This document shows positions 11,904 to 24,000 of a DNA stretch of 64,000 nucleotides, in pieces (the stretch's first letter is position 1; each line of letters begins with the position of its first letter). The notes below the pieces were generated by a model. It made no database searches. It was not told where the DNA came from and was given only the letters and a program-made list of their open reading frames with translations. The DNA lies in contig OU452199.1 of assembly GCA_911728435.2 (NCBI GenBank), positions 45,440,067 through 45,504,066 on the forward strand. The letters are read 5' to 3'. This DNA is from Apoderus coryli (taxonomy: Eukaryota; Arthropoda; Insecta; Coleoptera; Attelabidae). Both the position numbers and the translations under genes were made by a program.

Positions 11904-13700
11904 ATGAGTCAGAATTTGGAAGTAATTAATGAAAATATACCATCGACGAGTAGTGATATTATACCATTGGCAATTCAAAGAAAGAAAAGAGTGAAATCCG
12001 GTGATGTTCGACAAGACAGTAAAGATCGGAGAAACAGTGGAGAGCCTTACAAAAAGAAAGATTCTTTCGTCCCAGGGAAGAAAGGCCCTTCTAAGGTTCG
12101 TTATATTTAATAGAATATAATTTGCTTTTAGGTTTTAACATTCTTTTTGTCAAAAAATTTGCTTTGTCATCTATTATCTATTACACTGGTTTTTTTCTTC
12201 AGATATCCTGTAAGTGCAACTTTGCCTGCAAGTCCATTACACTCGAGGCAAGAATGCTACTTTTCAAGAAGTTTTGGACACTTGGAAAATACATTGAACA
12301 ACAGAATTTTTTGTTACGATTCATAGAATGTGACAATATAAATCGAAGAAGGCATGGCACTTATGAGTCTTCAGATTCAAGCAGGAGACAGCACACATTC
12401 AGATATTATTTACAACTGCCAGGGAATTCAAAAGTTGAAGTTTGCAGGAATACTTTTTGTGGCACCTTTTTGATTGGGGAAAAACGAGTCAAGCTTATCT
12501 GTCAGAAACTTGCTGTATCCGGGGATATTACAATACGAGAAAAACGAGGAGGAAAACGCGAAAGAAGAGACCAGTCTTGGAAATCCAAAATCCTCGAATT
12601 TATATTGTCAATCCCTACAAGAGAAAGTCACTATGAGCGAGAAAAAAGTTCGAAGAACTATTTAGCTGAAGATTTAAACAACTCCATTCAGGCTTTATTA
12701 CAAAGTACACTACAGAAAATAATATTAAACCACCTGTATCCAGGCAGTGGTTTAATAACATCTTTAAACATAGTTTTAATCTATCCTTTGGTCCCCCACG
12801 AGTTGACACATGGCCCAGGTGCGATTTATATAAAATGGAGTTAAAAAAAGCAGCAACTCCTGCTCAAAAGAAGGACGTGGAATCGAAGCAAAGGCTACAC
12901 CATAGAAAAGCAGAATCTGCCCAAAAGATGATGAAGAATGATTCTATGGAAGCTAAGTTGGAAAATTCTAGCTGTGTCGTAAGTTTTGACTTGCAAAAAC
13001 AGTTTTATATACCATCATTGACCCACACCCAAATGTACTATAGTCGTCAACTAGCTTGTGTTAACCTAGGTGTACACCTTGAAGATAATGGCACTGAATT
13101 TTTTTATCTTTGGGATGAAACCACGGGAAAACGTGGATGCAATGAAATAGGTTCCTGTATCTTTGATTATCTAACAAAGGAATTGAATACTCCCAAGAAA
13201 TCTTTAATAATGTGGTCTGATAACTGCGGAGGCCAAAATAAAAATCAAGGTATTTTGGCCGTCCATATTGCTTTGATTGCAAAAGGATTTTTCAATGATA
13301 TTGTGCAGAAATTTCCACAGACAGGTCATACATTTTTATCGTGCGATAGAGATTTCGTTCTGATCGAAAAGTAAGACGGGTAAAGAAGCCGGAAGTACCC
13401 CGCGACTTAATTAAAATAATAATATCCGCTAGGCAAAATAAACCCTTTTTTGTCAAGCAAACAAATCGTTTCTTTGATTGGATGTCTATAGCTAAAAGTA
13501 CTTTAAAAACTGATCATCTCGGTATATCCCAACTGGTTATGCTTAAGATCAATGCCAATTTACTGGAACAGGCAATGGTTGAAGTTAAAAATAACTACTC
13601 TGAAGTAGCTCCATATCGCAGAGTAAAAGAGACCACCAATCTTGACTATTTTAGAAATTTAGACGTGAATTTTTCTGATTCAAACCCTAAAAAACCATGA
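11904..13700 (+). pseudogene. DUF7869-like protein, candidate DDE/D transposase, two frameshifts
   Basis: Exon 1 is 11904-12095 (64 codons, Lys/Arg-rich). A GT-AG intron spans 12096-12202, and exon 2 starts at 12203 in phase. The protein opens exon 2 with a Cys pair region (CKCNFACKSI, then WTLGKYIEQQ and VEVCRNTFCGTF). It continues with ESHYEREKSSKNYL, then FNNIFKHSFNLSFGPP and RCDLYKMELKKA, and a probable RNase H-like core: SFDLQKQFYIPS, WSDNCGGQNKNQ and GHTFLSCDRDFVLIEK. These resemble the DUF7869 proteins common in insect genomes. Two single-base losses break the frame: near 12697-12710 and in the A-run at about 13368-13372, after which the frame continues to a stop at 13698-13700. AATAAA signals follow near 13870 and 13912. 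Either a dead copy or base-calling errors in homopolymers. The acidic residues of SFD, WSDN and SCDRD are candidate catalytic residues. Confidence 0.72.
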
Positions 13701-14065
13701 CCAGACGCTAAAATAAAAATTCAAAACATGATCCCTTAATTAAAGCCCGAAAATCAAGTTTTTTATGACCAGCTTATCCAAAAGATGCAGGAACATAGAA
13801 ACTGAAACAGTTTGTGTTGATTTTGCCTTATCTATAGATTTAAATGTTTGTTAAATTACTAGTTGCAATAATAAAGGCACTTAGGCCGTTTTAATATAAA
13901 AGTGCCTAAAATAAATATTTTTTTGTGAAACATCTTCAGTTTTGTTAATTTTATATTATTCTAATACTAGTAGATAATAAAAACATTATTTAAAAATTTA
14001 TTGGTTTTTTTCTTTGTCCTGGAAGCAATTATTTGTGTCTGGTGCTAAATTTGTTAAATGGTACT

Positions 14066-14092
14066 TAGGCCCTTTTGCATATTTCACTCTTC
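14066..14092 (-). repeat. right terminal inverted repeat of the DUF7869 element
   Basis: Perfect inverted partner of 11622-11648. It is followed at once by AAAT, the same four bases that precede the left repeat. Confidence 0.9.
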
Positions 14093-14096
14093 AAAT

Positions 14097-14803
14097 CACA
14101 ATTTTGCGTGCGTTCTCCGGAAGTAAAAAATGCATTTGAAGACGAATGAGCCAATGACTTTTGGAGTAAAATCTTAGCTCTCGTCTTAGTCATAAATAGA
14201 TGTGTGAAAATAGAATATTCTTAGAAAACTATGCCCGTGTAGAAAGTTTACGCGAGTAATTTTCTCAAAATGCTCCTATAATGTATGAAATGTATTAATG
14301 ACGTTTTTTCTGACACCAATTATTTTTGTTCAGCATGATTTTAAATTTGTAAAGAGTCGGAACATAAATTTTTGATTTTGTTATTTTTTGAAAATATGTA
14401 AAATCGTTAGTTTGTGTTTTATTTAACATTTATTTATGTAAGTATTAAGCATTAATACATTTAGAACATCCCAGTAGTATATTCGAAATTTAATTCGCTA
14501 CAGGAAGTAGCATGCCAATGTTTGCATAAGTATTGACAATATTAAACAACAACCAAAGAAAGAAATCGCAATGTTTTATTCAAGAAGGCATTTTTTTAAA
14601 CCTAATCGAAATATCAAAATTAATTAAAAACTACGTGAATAGAGACTGCACCAATCTTGCATTCTGATTAGTGACATCCAAGAGTGTTCTAAACCTCATG
14701 ATAGAATTTTGTTTTTTAGTTAAGTTATTTAAGATCAAAATCAAATAGAGTGGTTATGAAAGAAATGAAATAAACTAACTTGTACGAATTAAAAAAATCT
14801 CGT
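14097..14803. other. no gene recognised
   Basis: AT-rich sequence between the DUF7869 element and the tRNA-like sequence. Nothing recognisable. Confidence 0.5.
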
Positions 14804-14875
14804 GACACAAGTGGCATTTGAACCCACATCTCCCGATTGCCGGTCAGGTGTTTTAACAAACTAAACTATCGTGGC
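14804..14875 (-). pseudogene. tRNA-like sequence (degenerate tRNA or tRNA-derived SINE head)
   Basis: 72 nt fold as a cloverleaf: acceptor GCCACGA/TTGTGTC (six of seven pairs, one G-U), D-stem GTTT/AAAC, anticodon stem CCTGA/TCGGG with loop CCGGCAA, and T-stem GTGGG/GCCAC with loop TTCAAAT. The anticodon position reads GGC, but U33 is C, the last T-stem pair is G-G and the acceptor has one mismatch. A working tRNA is therefore unlikely. It lies 54 bp downstream of a host exon. Confidence 0.5.
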
Positions 14876-14928
14876 ACATGTATATATTATTTGAACGTAG
14901 AAAAAAAAACATAAACCAATTAACTTAC

Positions 14929-15088
14929 ATTGAATTATTAATCGGTATGGAGCACTATAGGTTTCACCTTCGGAATTGGTTGCGGCACAAGCATATTGGC
15001 CCTCAAGTCTATATTTGATGTTGCGCAACGACAACGTGTGATCCATGGGTAATATACCAGCGGATTCGTTGTATGGTACCAGATGATT
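14929..15088 (-). CDS. Sidestep-like gene, exon encoding second half of Ig4
   Basis: Acceptor TTTTAG; donor GTAAGT. Encodes NHLVPYNESAG, the LSLRNIKYRLEGQYACAATN strand with the second cysteine, then SAPYRLIIQ. Ends in phase 1, so at least one more exon must follow. None was recognised between 14928 and 1. Confidence 0.86.
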
Positions 15089-18000
15089 CTAAAATATAAG
15101 AAATTTCTTATGACATGATCATACAAATTGGGAGAGATGAGACACTATACCATTCAGTAGCGTATTCAGGCACAAGAAATATTTTGGGACGATATTCCAT
15201 GTTTAAAACTATATATATATTCGTTATTCTGATATAAACAAATTAGCTTGGTTTTAGTTTATCACAGAATTTGTTATTTAATAAAATTAGATTTCATTAT
15301 AATTTGTTGTATTTACATGCTTTTGGCTTATGCAAAACTTTAGCGATGAGGTACGTAGGTAGTCTTCGCAAGTAAATTATAACATTAAGTTATAAGTGTA
15401 ATTCAACTGTAATTATTGTCCCCCCCTAGAGTGTTAAAGATAAGTGGCACAAGTGTCAAAATATTATATTGATAGATTGGATTCACTTATATAGCCAATT
15501 TATTGTTAGTTTTCCCAACACGCCCAACCAAGCAGCAATAACTTGCATAAGGATACTTAATAATAACAAAATCTTGTCGATTCCACGAGCACGATATCTA
15601 GGATATTCTAGCAATCCTAGAAGGTATAACATTCTTTTTATATTAACCAAACTAAAATTTTACAATAACAAATATAATTAAAAGTCGGAAAATAACCAGT
15701 CCTACAGGCCACATTCACATTTATTGCAGAAAGTAGCTTTTGTTAAACCTTATAATGTATAAACGTAGGTCCTTCTATATTTCTGGCTAGTTAATTTTAA
15801 AAGCTACATAGAAATCCTTTTGTTGTTGCATTTTGTTTGATTTGAATAATACTTTTAATAATCATACAAATGCACATCAGATTGTTCATTTAAAATTAAA
15901 TTTAACATAGATTTTTCTTTTAGAATTATAAAAATTAGTCGTAGGCAGTGATATGATTATTTACAGGCTGATATTGAAGTATGTAAGCGTCCAAACTTCA
16001 AGGGGTAATTTCTTAAGTGATTCTAAGACGAAAATTTTGGATATTACCCCTTTTTCAAAGATACTGGCTTTGACACCGCACTTTTTAAGTATTTTTTTCA
16101 TAAAAATCGTGAAAATCCTTTAAGCGATTTTGCTGAAATGTGTCGGTGCCACAGAATTTTTACTGAGTTTTATCTATTTTAATTGTTATCTTTGCGTTTT
16201 ATGTTTTGGATTGTATAATGTTCATATCCTCTTTGACTCGTCTTATTGGTTGTGTTTTGATATCATTAATTTTGTGTAATGTGATATACATGGTAATTTA
16301 TGATTTGCCAATGTAATGTTCTTAATGGCCAATAAATATTATTATTATTATTATAGGTCAATAAAACGTAAATTTTTATATGAATTCGGAAAGAAAGTAT
16401 TTTTTAATACTTTATATAAAAAGATAAAACATTATTTTCGATAAACGTCGTCGTCTTTGAACTTGATAAATTTAAGCTAGTAATAATGAAGCCCATTATT
16501 ACGTACTAACGTACACTGTTATATTTAAAAAAAAATTCGAAATTTTCGGAAAAATGTTTTTGATGATTTGACACCCTGTAACTTAAAAGCGAGACATTAT
16601 CCGACTTAAAGTGCTCTGTAGTTTTCTTCGTAGAATCACTCAAAGAATTGCCCCTCGAAGTTTGGAGACGTATACCTAAATATCACGCTGTATTTTATAC
16701 TGTCATAAAGACAGGTGCGGTAAACAATTGAAAATGTCCGGTAGTAGCTACTTATAAGAAATTCCCAACTAAACTTTGAATATTAAAATAACATTCATAA
16801 CAGCATACAGATATACCTACTGAATTTGAATTAAGGCAAAGTCATTTTTCCATTCTTCCAAGTTTGGAAACGAACGATATTAATTTCCATTTTCAATATT
16901 TTAGAAATATGGCAACAAAGAGAAATGGAAACGGTTTACTTTCAATATTGAAAAGTTATTCTAAAGGGCATTATATTTCCAATTCAAAAAAGAGAAAATA
17001 ATAACAGCTGTAATACGATATGGAAAATCATGAACATTTCCAATGTGAAAATGCTACCGTCAGACCAAGAATAATATAACATTTCTTTATTATCAATATA
17101 AATATTTGCTTTAGATGGAGTACGGTATAGACTGAATTTTTTGTTTTTATTGTTTTATTCAAAAAAAAAAAAAAAAGACGGGAATAGAATTACTGTTAGG
17201 TTAGTTTTTAGTGAGTTATTTTTTTAATTGTTTATCTTTTTTATCATTAACCTAGACAAATATGTAGAAACAGTGCACACTTCTTCTAGATTATTAACCT
17301 AGGCAGAAAAAATTAGTAAAGTTACAAACTGTGCACTGTTTCAACAAGAAGTTCAGTAAATTTGATTCACCAAATACCTTGTGAATGTCTAAAGACGGAT
17401 CCGGAGAAAACAAAAGCAATGCATCGCTTGCCAAATCAAATACAAAGGCTACTTGGACCTATTGATTTGTCAAATATTTTTCTGGTATCGCGAGACCTCT
17501 TTGTCGTTTCAACCCTATAATCATGCAGCAGCGTCAAAGTGACATCTGAACTATTAAAATCCCATTTTGATTATAATGTTGAACACTGAAAAGGTGACTT
17601 TATAGCAATTCCGCGTGATGAATGCACACACTGCAACCGCCTAGACGTTAAAACGATTTGCGAGTCAAACTATACCTACAATGATGAATGGGAAACAGGT
17701 AATTTAAGTGATATAGCCTCAAAATCAATACAACTTATAAGCTACTTGGCGTGAAAAATAAAAACTGTTAAACTCAGAACCTGTATTTTTGAATTTGCGA
17801 ACGCTACTTTACATTACAATATGTAAAGGTACAAAAAGAATTCATCAATATTTCAATAGATTCAAATAAGTTGATTAATTTTGATTGCTAACCAACTGTA
17901 CTTCTACTCTTAATAACAAACCAAACAGAACAGAATTGTCCAATGGTGTAAATTCTCAAAAAAGAAAACTGGAAAATGGTCTTCCACAAGGTTCAGTAAT

Positions 18001-21000
18001 CAGTGTAACATTGTTTCTAGTAGCCATAAATGATATCATTGACAATATCAAATTCCCAATACAAGCTAAACTGTTCGCAGATGACCTAGTCCAGTTTACA
18101 AATGGAAAAAATTTAAAATCTATGGAACTCAGAATGCAGAAAGCTCTGTATTGAAAATTGGTCATTAGAGAGTGGCTTTAATTTCTCAACTGAAAAAACA
18201 AAATATATGATTTTCTCCAAACATAAATACGAAAACACCTTAACTTTAACTCTAAATAACAAAAGGCTTGGATTTGTGAGAGAGATAAAGTTTCTTGGCA
18301 TGATCTTCGACGAAAGACTAACTTGGGAGGCACATATTAGAAATCTGATTTTATCGTGTCAAAGAGGCATAAATCTGTTAAAAACATTGGCAAACAATAA
18401 ATGGGGATCGGACTCAGAAATACTATTACGTACATATAAGTCAGTAATACGGTCCAAAATTGACTACGGGTCAACGGTCTACTCAACCGCTAGACACTCT
18501 CTGCTGAAATTAGTGGATTCGATACACAATAAAGGTATACGTATAGCTATAGGAGCCTTTTGTACTAGTCCTACAGAAAGACTACTCTGTGAAGCTGGAG
18601 AACGTCCACTATTTCTTAGAAGAGACTATTTAACATTAGCATACTGTACCACAACAATAGCCAACACAAAGAATCCTGTACGAAACGACATCTTATCCGA
18701 CAGATTTTTAGAAGTTTTCAACTCACGAAGAAGAGCAGTCCCACCAATCGGCATTAGATACCGGAAAATACTGGATTCCCTTCAAATTTCTCCTGATCCC
18801 GTCCCATTACAAATTGCTAACAGCCCACCCTGGAATATCCCTATCCCTAAAATAAACCTCAGACTGCTTGATATGGATAAATCAAACACACCACACTCGC
18901 AAATTAGACAAAGATTCTACCAAATAATAGAAGCTTACGGAGAATACAATGTAATCTACACAGATGCTTCAAAGTCGAAACGGGGCGTAGGCGCTGCAGT
19001 TACATCAGAAAACCTAAAGCTTAAAATGAAGCTTTCAGACGAAAGCTCAATTTATTCTGCAGAAGTTTGCGCGATCTCACAGGCTCTAAGATCAATACTA
19101 AACTTAAATACAAGTACCAAATTCTTAATTATAACCGACTCTCTCAGTGCTATTCTTAGCTTAAAACAAATGTTCACCAGGCATCCACTTTTGCAACAGA
19201 TAAAGAAGACGCTAGCACTGATACAGAATCAAACGAAAAAAATAGAATTTATGTGGGTGCCATCTCATGTAGGCATTGTGGGCAATGAAGAAGCAGACTC
19301 CATGGCAAACGAAGCCCTGATAAACCCGTCTTCGGAAATAATAAAAAACGCGGTGTCAACAGATATCAAGATGCTGGTTAAGAGTAAAATCATGGATCAC
19401 TGGCAGAATATTTGGAAAAACTCCACCTCTAAGTTGGCCGAAGTCAAGAAATTCGTCGCACGTCAAAATGATCTTCCGTCAGACAGACACCAACAAGTTA
19501 TGATGTCTCGGCTGAGAATTGAACACACTCGACTCACCCATAGTTATCTGATCTCAAAATCGGAAATGTTTATGTTTTCTACTAGGTACTGAAAGTATTT
19601 TTTGTAATGCACTACATGTGCTGCCGGTATTATATTAGCTCGACGCGACATTTAGTTTGGTCCTTATCACAATAAAATATAGATATACTCATCTAGGTAC
19701 CTATACAAACAATATACTGAAAATCTGTCACACACTGGTGTTTCGCGCTTTATACACACGGCAACTTTCATAATATTCTATTGTAAGGGTTGGTTTCGTT
19801 TTAAACTAAGTGGAAATGCAATCACAAATTACAGTGGCGCCGCTAATCTCGCATTGCAACCAAAATATATAGCAAGTTTTCCTAAAACAAACAGCTGAAT
19901 ATTTTACACAGAAGCTTTTTCTTTAAACCCATCAGATATTCGTTCAATCAATCAATTTTAATACTAAAAATTATTTTTAAAGTTTCTTCTATATAGGATT
20001 AGTGTGCTATAAAAGGCGATTAAATATTTGTCAACATTTCGTGAACTTATTTTCACGTTTTCGTGGTTCCATTCGTGCTTTTTTGTCAGCCAAACTAAGG
20101 GCGGGTAATGGAATACACTTTGATCAGTCAGAAGACTTCCAACTATATTTTACATGTCAATTTTAGTGTACAAAAGAAACACACAAGCTGTTATAACTAT
20201 CGTTTTTGTGATTTTAGTTCTTAATAAGACATCGTAAAAGCTAATCGATGTCTGGTACCTACTATAGTGGGTTGTATGAATCAATGTTTAGCACCAAACT
20301 CGTACGAACTAAGCCTTAAAAGTACGAGTAGTACTAAACTGGAGAAAACAGGAAATATCATATTGATGATGGTACCATACCAACTGAATAGCACACACAA
20401 TTTGTCACTAAAAAAAAATAAAATTCAACTTATAAACGTTTCGCTTATCGTTGGCTGCTCGTCGTTCGTGATCTATTCCCTCTGAAGTGAAAAAAGTCCC
20501 TCGAAAAGTGCCATTTCAACTAGTATATTACACAATAGTATTTTGTAAGCAATGTTTGAAATACTTTGCAATAGCGATTATAGTGTGGCCTATATCATCA
20601 AATAAAACAAATAATCTCAAAAAGTGATCCGTCTATGTATAAACTCCATTCCTAGTATGATCTTCCATCCCCCATAGTGTTTATTGATGCACTTGATTTG
20701 CCCTAAGGTATATTCTATATGAGTGCTTTTCCATAATATTATGTGGTATGAGAGTCTCAATAACTCAACAAAGTTTTGAAATAGATGTAGGGTAGATACT
20801 TTAATATTATGCAACATGCTGCTGTAACTAACGTGCGTATCATTATACATATACATGCAGTGAATTTTTAAGAGGGAAAAGTGTTTATAAGAGATTCTGT
20901 ACATAAACAAAGATTTACGGAAAATTAAAATCTGAAAAAAATTGTTGAGGATATGCACGTTTTCTAATTAATAAAATTTATATATTTTGAACAAAAACGC

Positions 21001-24000
21001 CATTGTGTAAGGTGTGAGTTTTGAGTTAATGTGGAAATATTATTCTACTTGATTTTACTGAGGAGTCTCAATTTTTACGCGAAAATTAATTTGAGGTGTG
21101 CGTTTTTTTTCTTCTTTATAATAAAATATTTATTTCTTTGTCATCACTATTTCAAATTTTATTATGAAATATTTTTTCCACAGAATTTTGTTTCCATGAC
21201 ATTAAAATAAAGCATTTTTTCAAAGTTTTTCATGTAAAACAGTCCGCATATTGTGATATAATAAATATTTTTGTTTGAATTTGTCTGGATGCTAGTAAAA
21301 CACAATACCTATAACTCGTTTTCCGTAACAAGTTTCCTTTTTCCTCAGATTTAACTAACACAATAAAAATATTCTCAAAAATCACTCTTGATCTCAAATG
21401 AACGGTCCAATAATTAAGAATTTTATCTACGTAAACTCACCGGGTGCATCATAGGGAATTAGTTAATGCGTCATGTGTATTTATTTGCAAGATTTGTTTG
21501 CGTTGGACGCATCATGTCATCTGTACGAATTAATTTGCATTAGGATTTGCTTGAAACATAAAAAGAGTTCTGCGGAAACTATTGAAATGATATAGAAGGC
21601 TCTTGCGGACGCGCATTAAAGACAATAAATAAATAAAAAAATAAAACAAGCATTTCAAAAATGACCCCACATCTGTCCCAGTATCACGTGTTTTGGCAAA
21701 CTTTCATTACGTGATTTCTGACGACGCACAGTGGGGTATTTGAGCAATCTGGGCGGCCAAAAATATATAAATTAAATAAGTTATACTTCAGGAAGAATTG
21801 AGTAAATTTAGGATATTTGTAAGTATAATTTATAGTAAAACCAAAAAAATAGACACGTATGTACAGTGTGTCCACTAGTAATCTACATTTGGGTAACTTT
21901 ATTATTAATTTTACAAACATATTATAAAAAAAATCGAATAAAAAATGTTTTAACTGGATGAATCCCATCCTTCCTCGTCTGAATCAACAGTCTCTTCTTC
22001 ATCATCCGTTGATGATTCCGACTGCGACTCTGTTTCCACATTAGGTGAAGCCGAAAGTTAGTGTTTCTTTGGAAAACGGTTTACTATGCTTTTTAGGTAT
22101 TGGTCTCATTCCAGTTATAATAGGATCGGAAGTAAGCAACAGCCTATTCAACACATCCAAATTGCAAGATTCTCTTGAAAACTTTCTTGCACAATTTTGG
22201 CGATAGATCCTGAAATGGCTATTACGTGCTTCTGATGCCTTCTCTGCAGCGCATTTCCGATAACCATTGGGCCATGAATTAATATTTTATGCATATTGGG
22301 AGTCATTGGATGCCACGGGAAGAGCTGGATGTAGATTTCTGCAGTTTCCTTTGCATAAGCCGAAAATTTTTCTATGTTAATTTTATGTCCACACGATAAT
22401 ACTTCTAAAATTATTTTTAATCTGTATATAAAATGCTTATCAATCCCAGTAATTTCTGCCGACAATTCGTGGTTCTCAAAAAATCTTCGGCTGGTATTGC
22501 CATCGTTTGTGTTACCAAATCCAGGTTTAGGTACATCTACTATTAAACCCAGTTTTCGTCGAAAATCATCCTGTATTTGTATTTTTCTTTGTTTCACTGC
22601 AGCTTTTTCTGTGTCTGTCCTCAGTTGCCACTTTTTTATATGTAACTTCTAGGATAAATGTAAAATTGTTTAAAAAAATCGGATTCGCGCATGTAAAATA
22701 GACAGTCCGAAGTTTAGTGCCTCTGGATTAGCGTCTCTTTTTACGGTTAAATTATTAAAATCTTTGGATGTTAAACCACAGATATAGCATCTCATTGTTG
22801 ATGTTGTATTTATGGCAGCATTGCAGACTTTTCGTGCTTTAGTGTACTAATTTGCTCCGTTGAAAAATCTTCCGATTCGAGAAGATGGTTTTCTAGAAAT
22901 TCCAACTTTTCGTTCATGGTATTCAAATTTGGTCGCTGCATAATAGAAAATAAATGTTTTCTAGTCAGTACTCGTACATTTCACGGCCCTGAAAAAAAAA
23001 CATGAAAATAAACTATCAATAGAAAAAGCTAATTTTAAAATTACTAAAATTCATTATATAACAAAGATTTGTGAAAACTAAATAGGTACACTTACCTGGT
23101 TCTTCACAATCCATAATTTATTATTTTATCAGTTTAAATAAACAATACAAATCACAACACTCTTTAACTACACATCTGCTAACTACGGCGGAAATTAATA
23201 TGTCTGCTCAAGGATAGCCGAATTTCCACTGATCGTACGATGGTGAACAGTGTGCTATAAGGTGGGCAAGGGGTGTATTATATGCGTAAACTATCTATGC
23301 TTATAAAATACACGTATTTTCTACCTGCGATAAAGTTTACGAAATCGATTTATGGCCGGCCAGATTGCTCAAATACCCCACTGTGCGACGCGTCGCGACG
23401 CCCAGTCGGTCGACTACTGAAACTACACCACTGAGTACATATAAACTCTTGCTCTTCCTGTTGGTGTCGGTATCGCAAAGAAAACAGTTACGACTAATCG
23501 CCTTAGGTATGACATGCGTATTGTAAGAGGGCAAACTCTGTGATGTGTGAACTTAAGTCTGGGATATAGATCCCAGTATAGACTGGGAGGGCCTGAAATA
23601 TGTATCGAGAATTCTAAACAAGAAATCGCTCAGAACTTGGAAATGCTCGCTGATGATGAAAATAAGCCTAACCAAGTCATTAAGTACGAGTGACGAGCAG
23701 TAGGTTTACGGTTATGATCCCGAAATAATACTGCAGTCCTTACAGTCCATGTCACGGTCGAAAAAAACTCGCCAAAGTCGCAAAAATAATAAGTCCATGT
23801 TGATTGCTTTCTTCGATTATGAAGGTGTTTTGCACCATAAATATATTCCAAAAATCCAAATCATTTTAACGCAAAAATTTGAATGTATAAAAAATAAATT
23901 GGATTGTTTGTAGACATTACTAGTTCAAGATATTTTGCTCTCATATTACACTGGTTTTCAGGTAAAAAAAAAAAGAAGAAAAGTTGCGCAACGTAATTTA

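Larger units (their letters stand above)
11622..14092 (+). mobile_element. DNA transposon with terminal inverted repeats carrying a DUF7869-like gene
   Basis: A 2471-bp element bounded by perfect 27-bp inverted repeats (11622-11648 and 14066-14092, starting GAAGAGTGAAATATGC) and by the direct repeat AAAT on both sides (11618-11621 and 14093-14096). One plus-strand gene fills the inside. Near both ends the motif AAGTGCC or its complement GGCACTT recurs (about 11694, 11783, 13877, 13903), which looks like subterminal transposase-binding repeats. A 4-bp target duplication is known for the Sola superfamily among others, but membership is not established here. The structure is read directly from the sequence; the claim that the internal gene is the transposase is inference. 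Confidence 0.82.

Noticed and set aside
22374..22652. 92-codon plus-strand frame
   Set aside because: Antisense shadow of the Transib transposase remnant.
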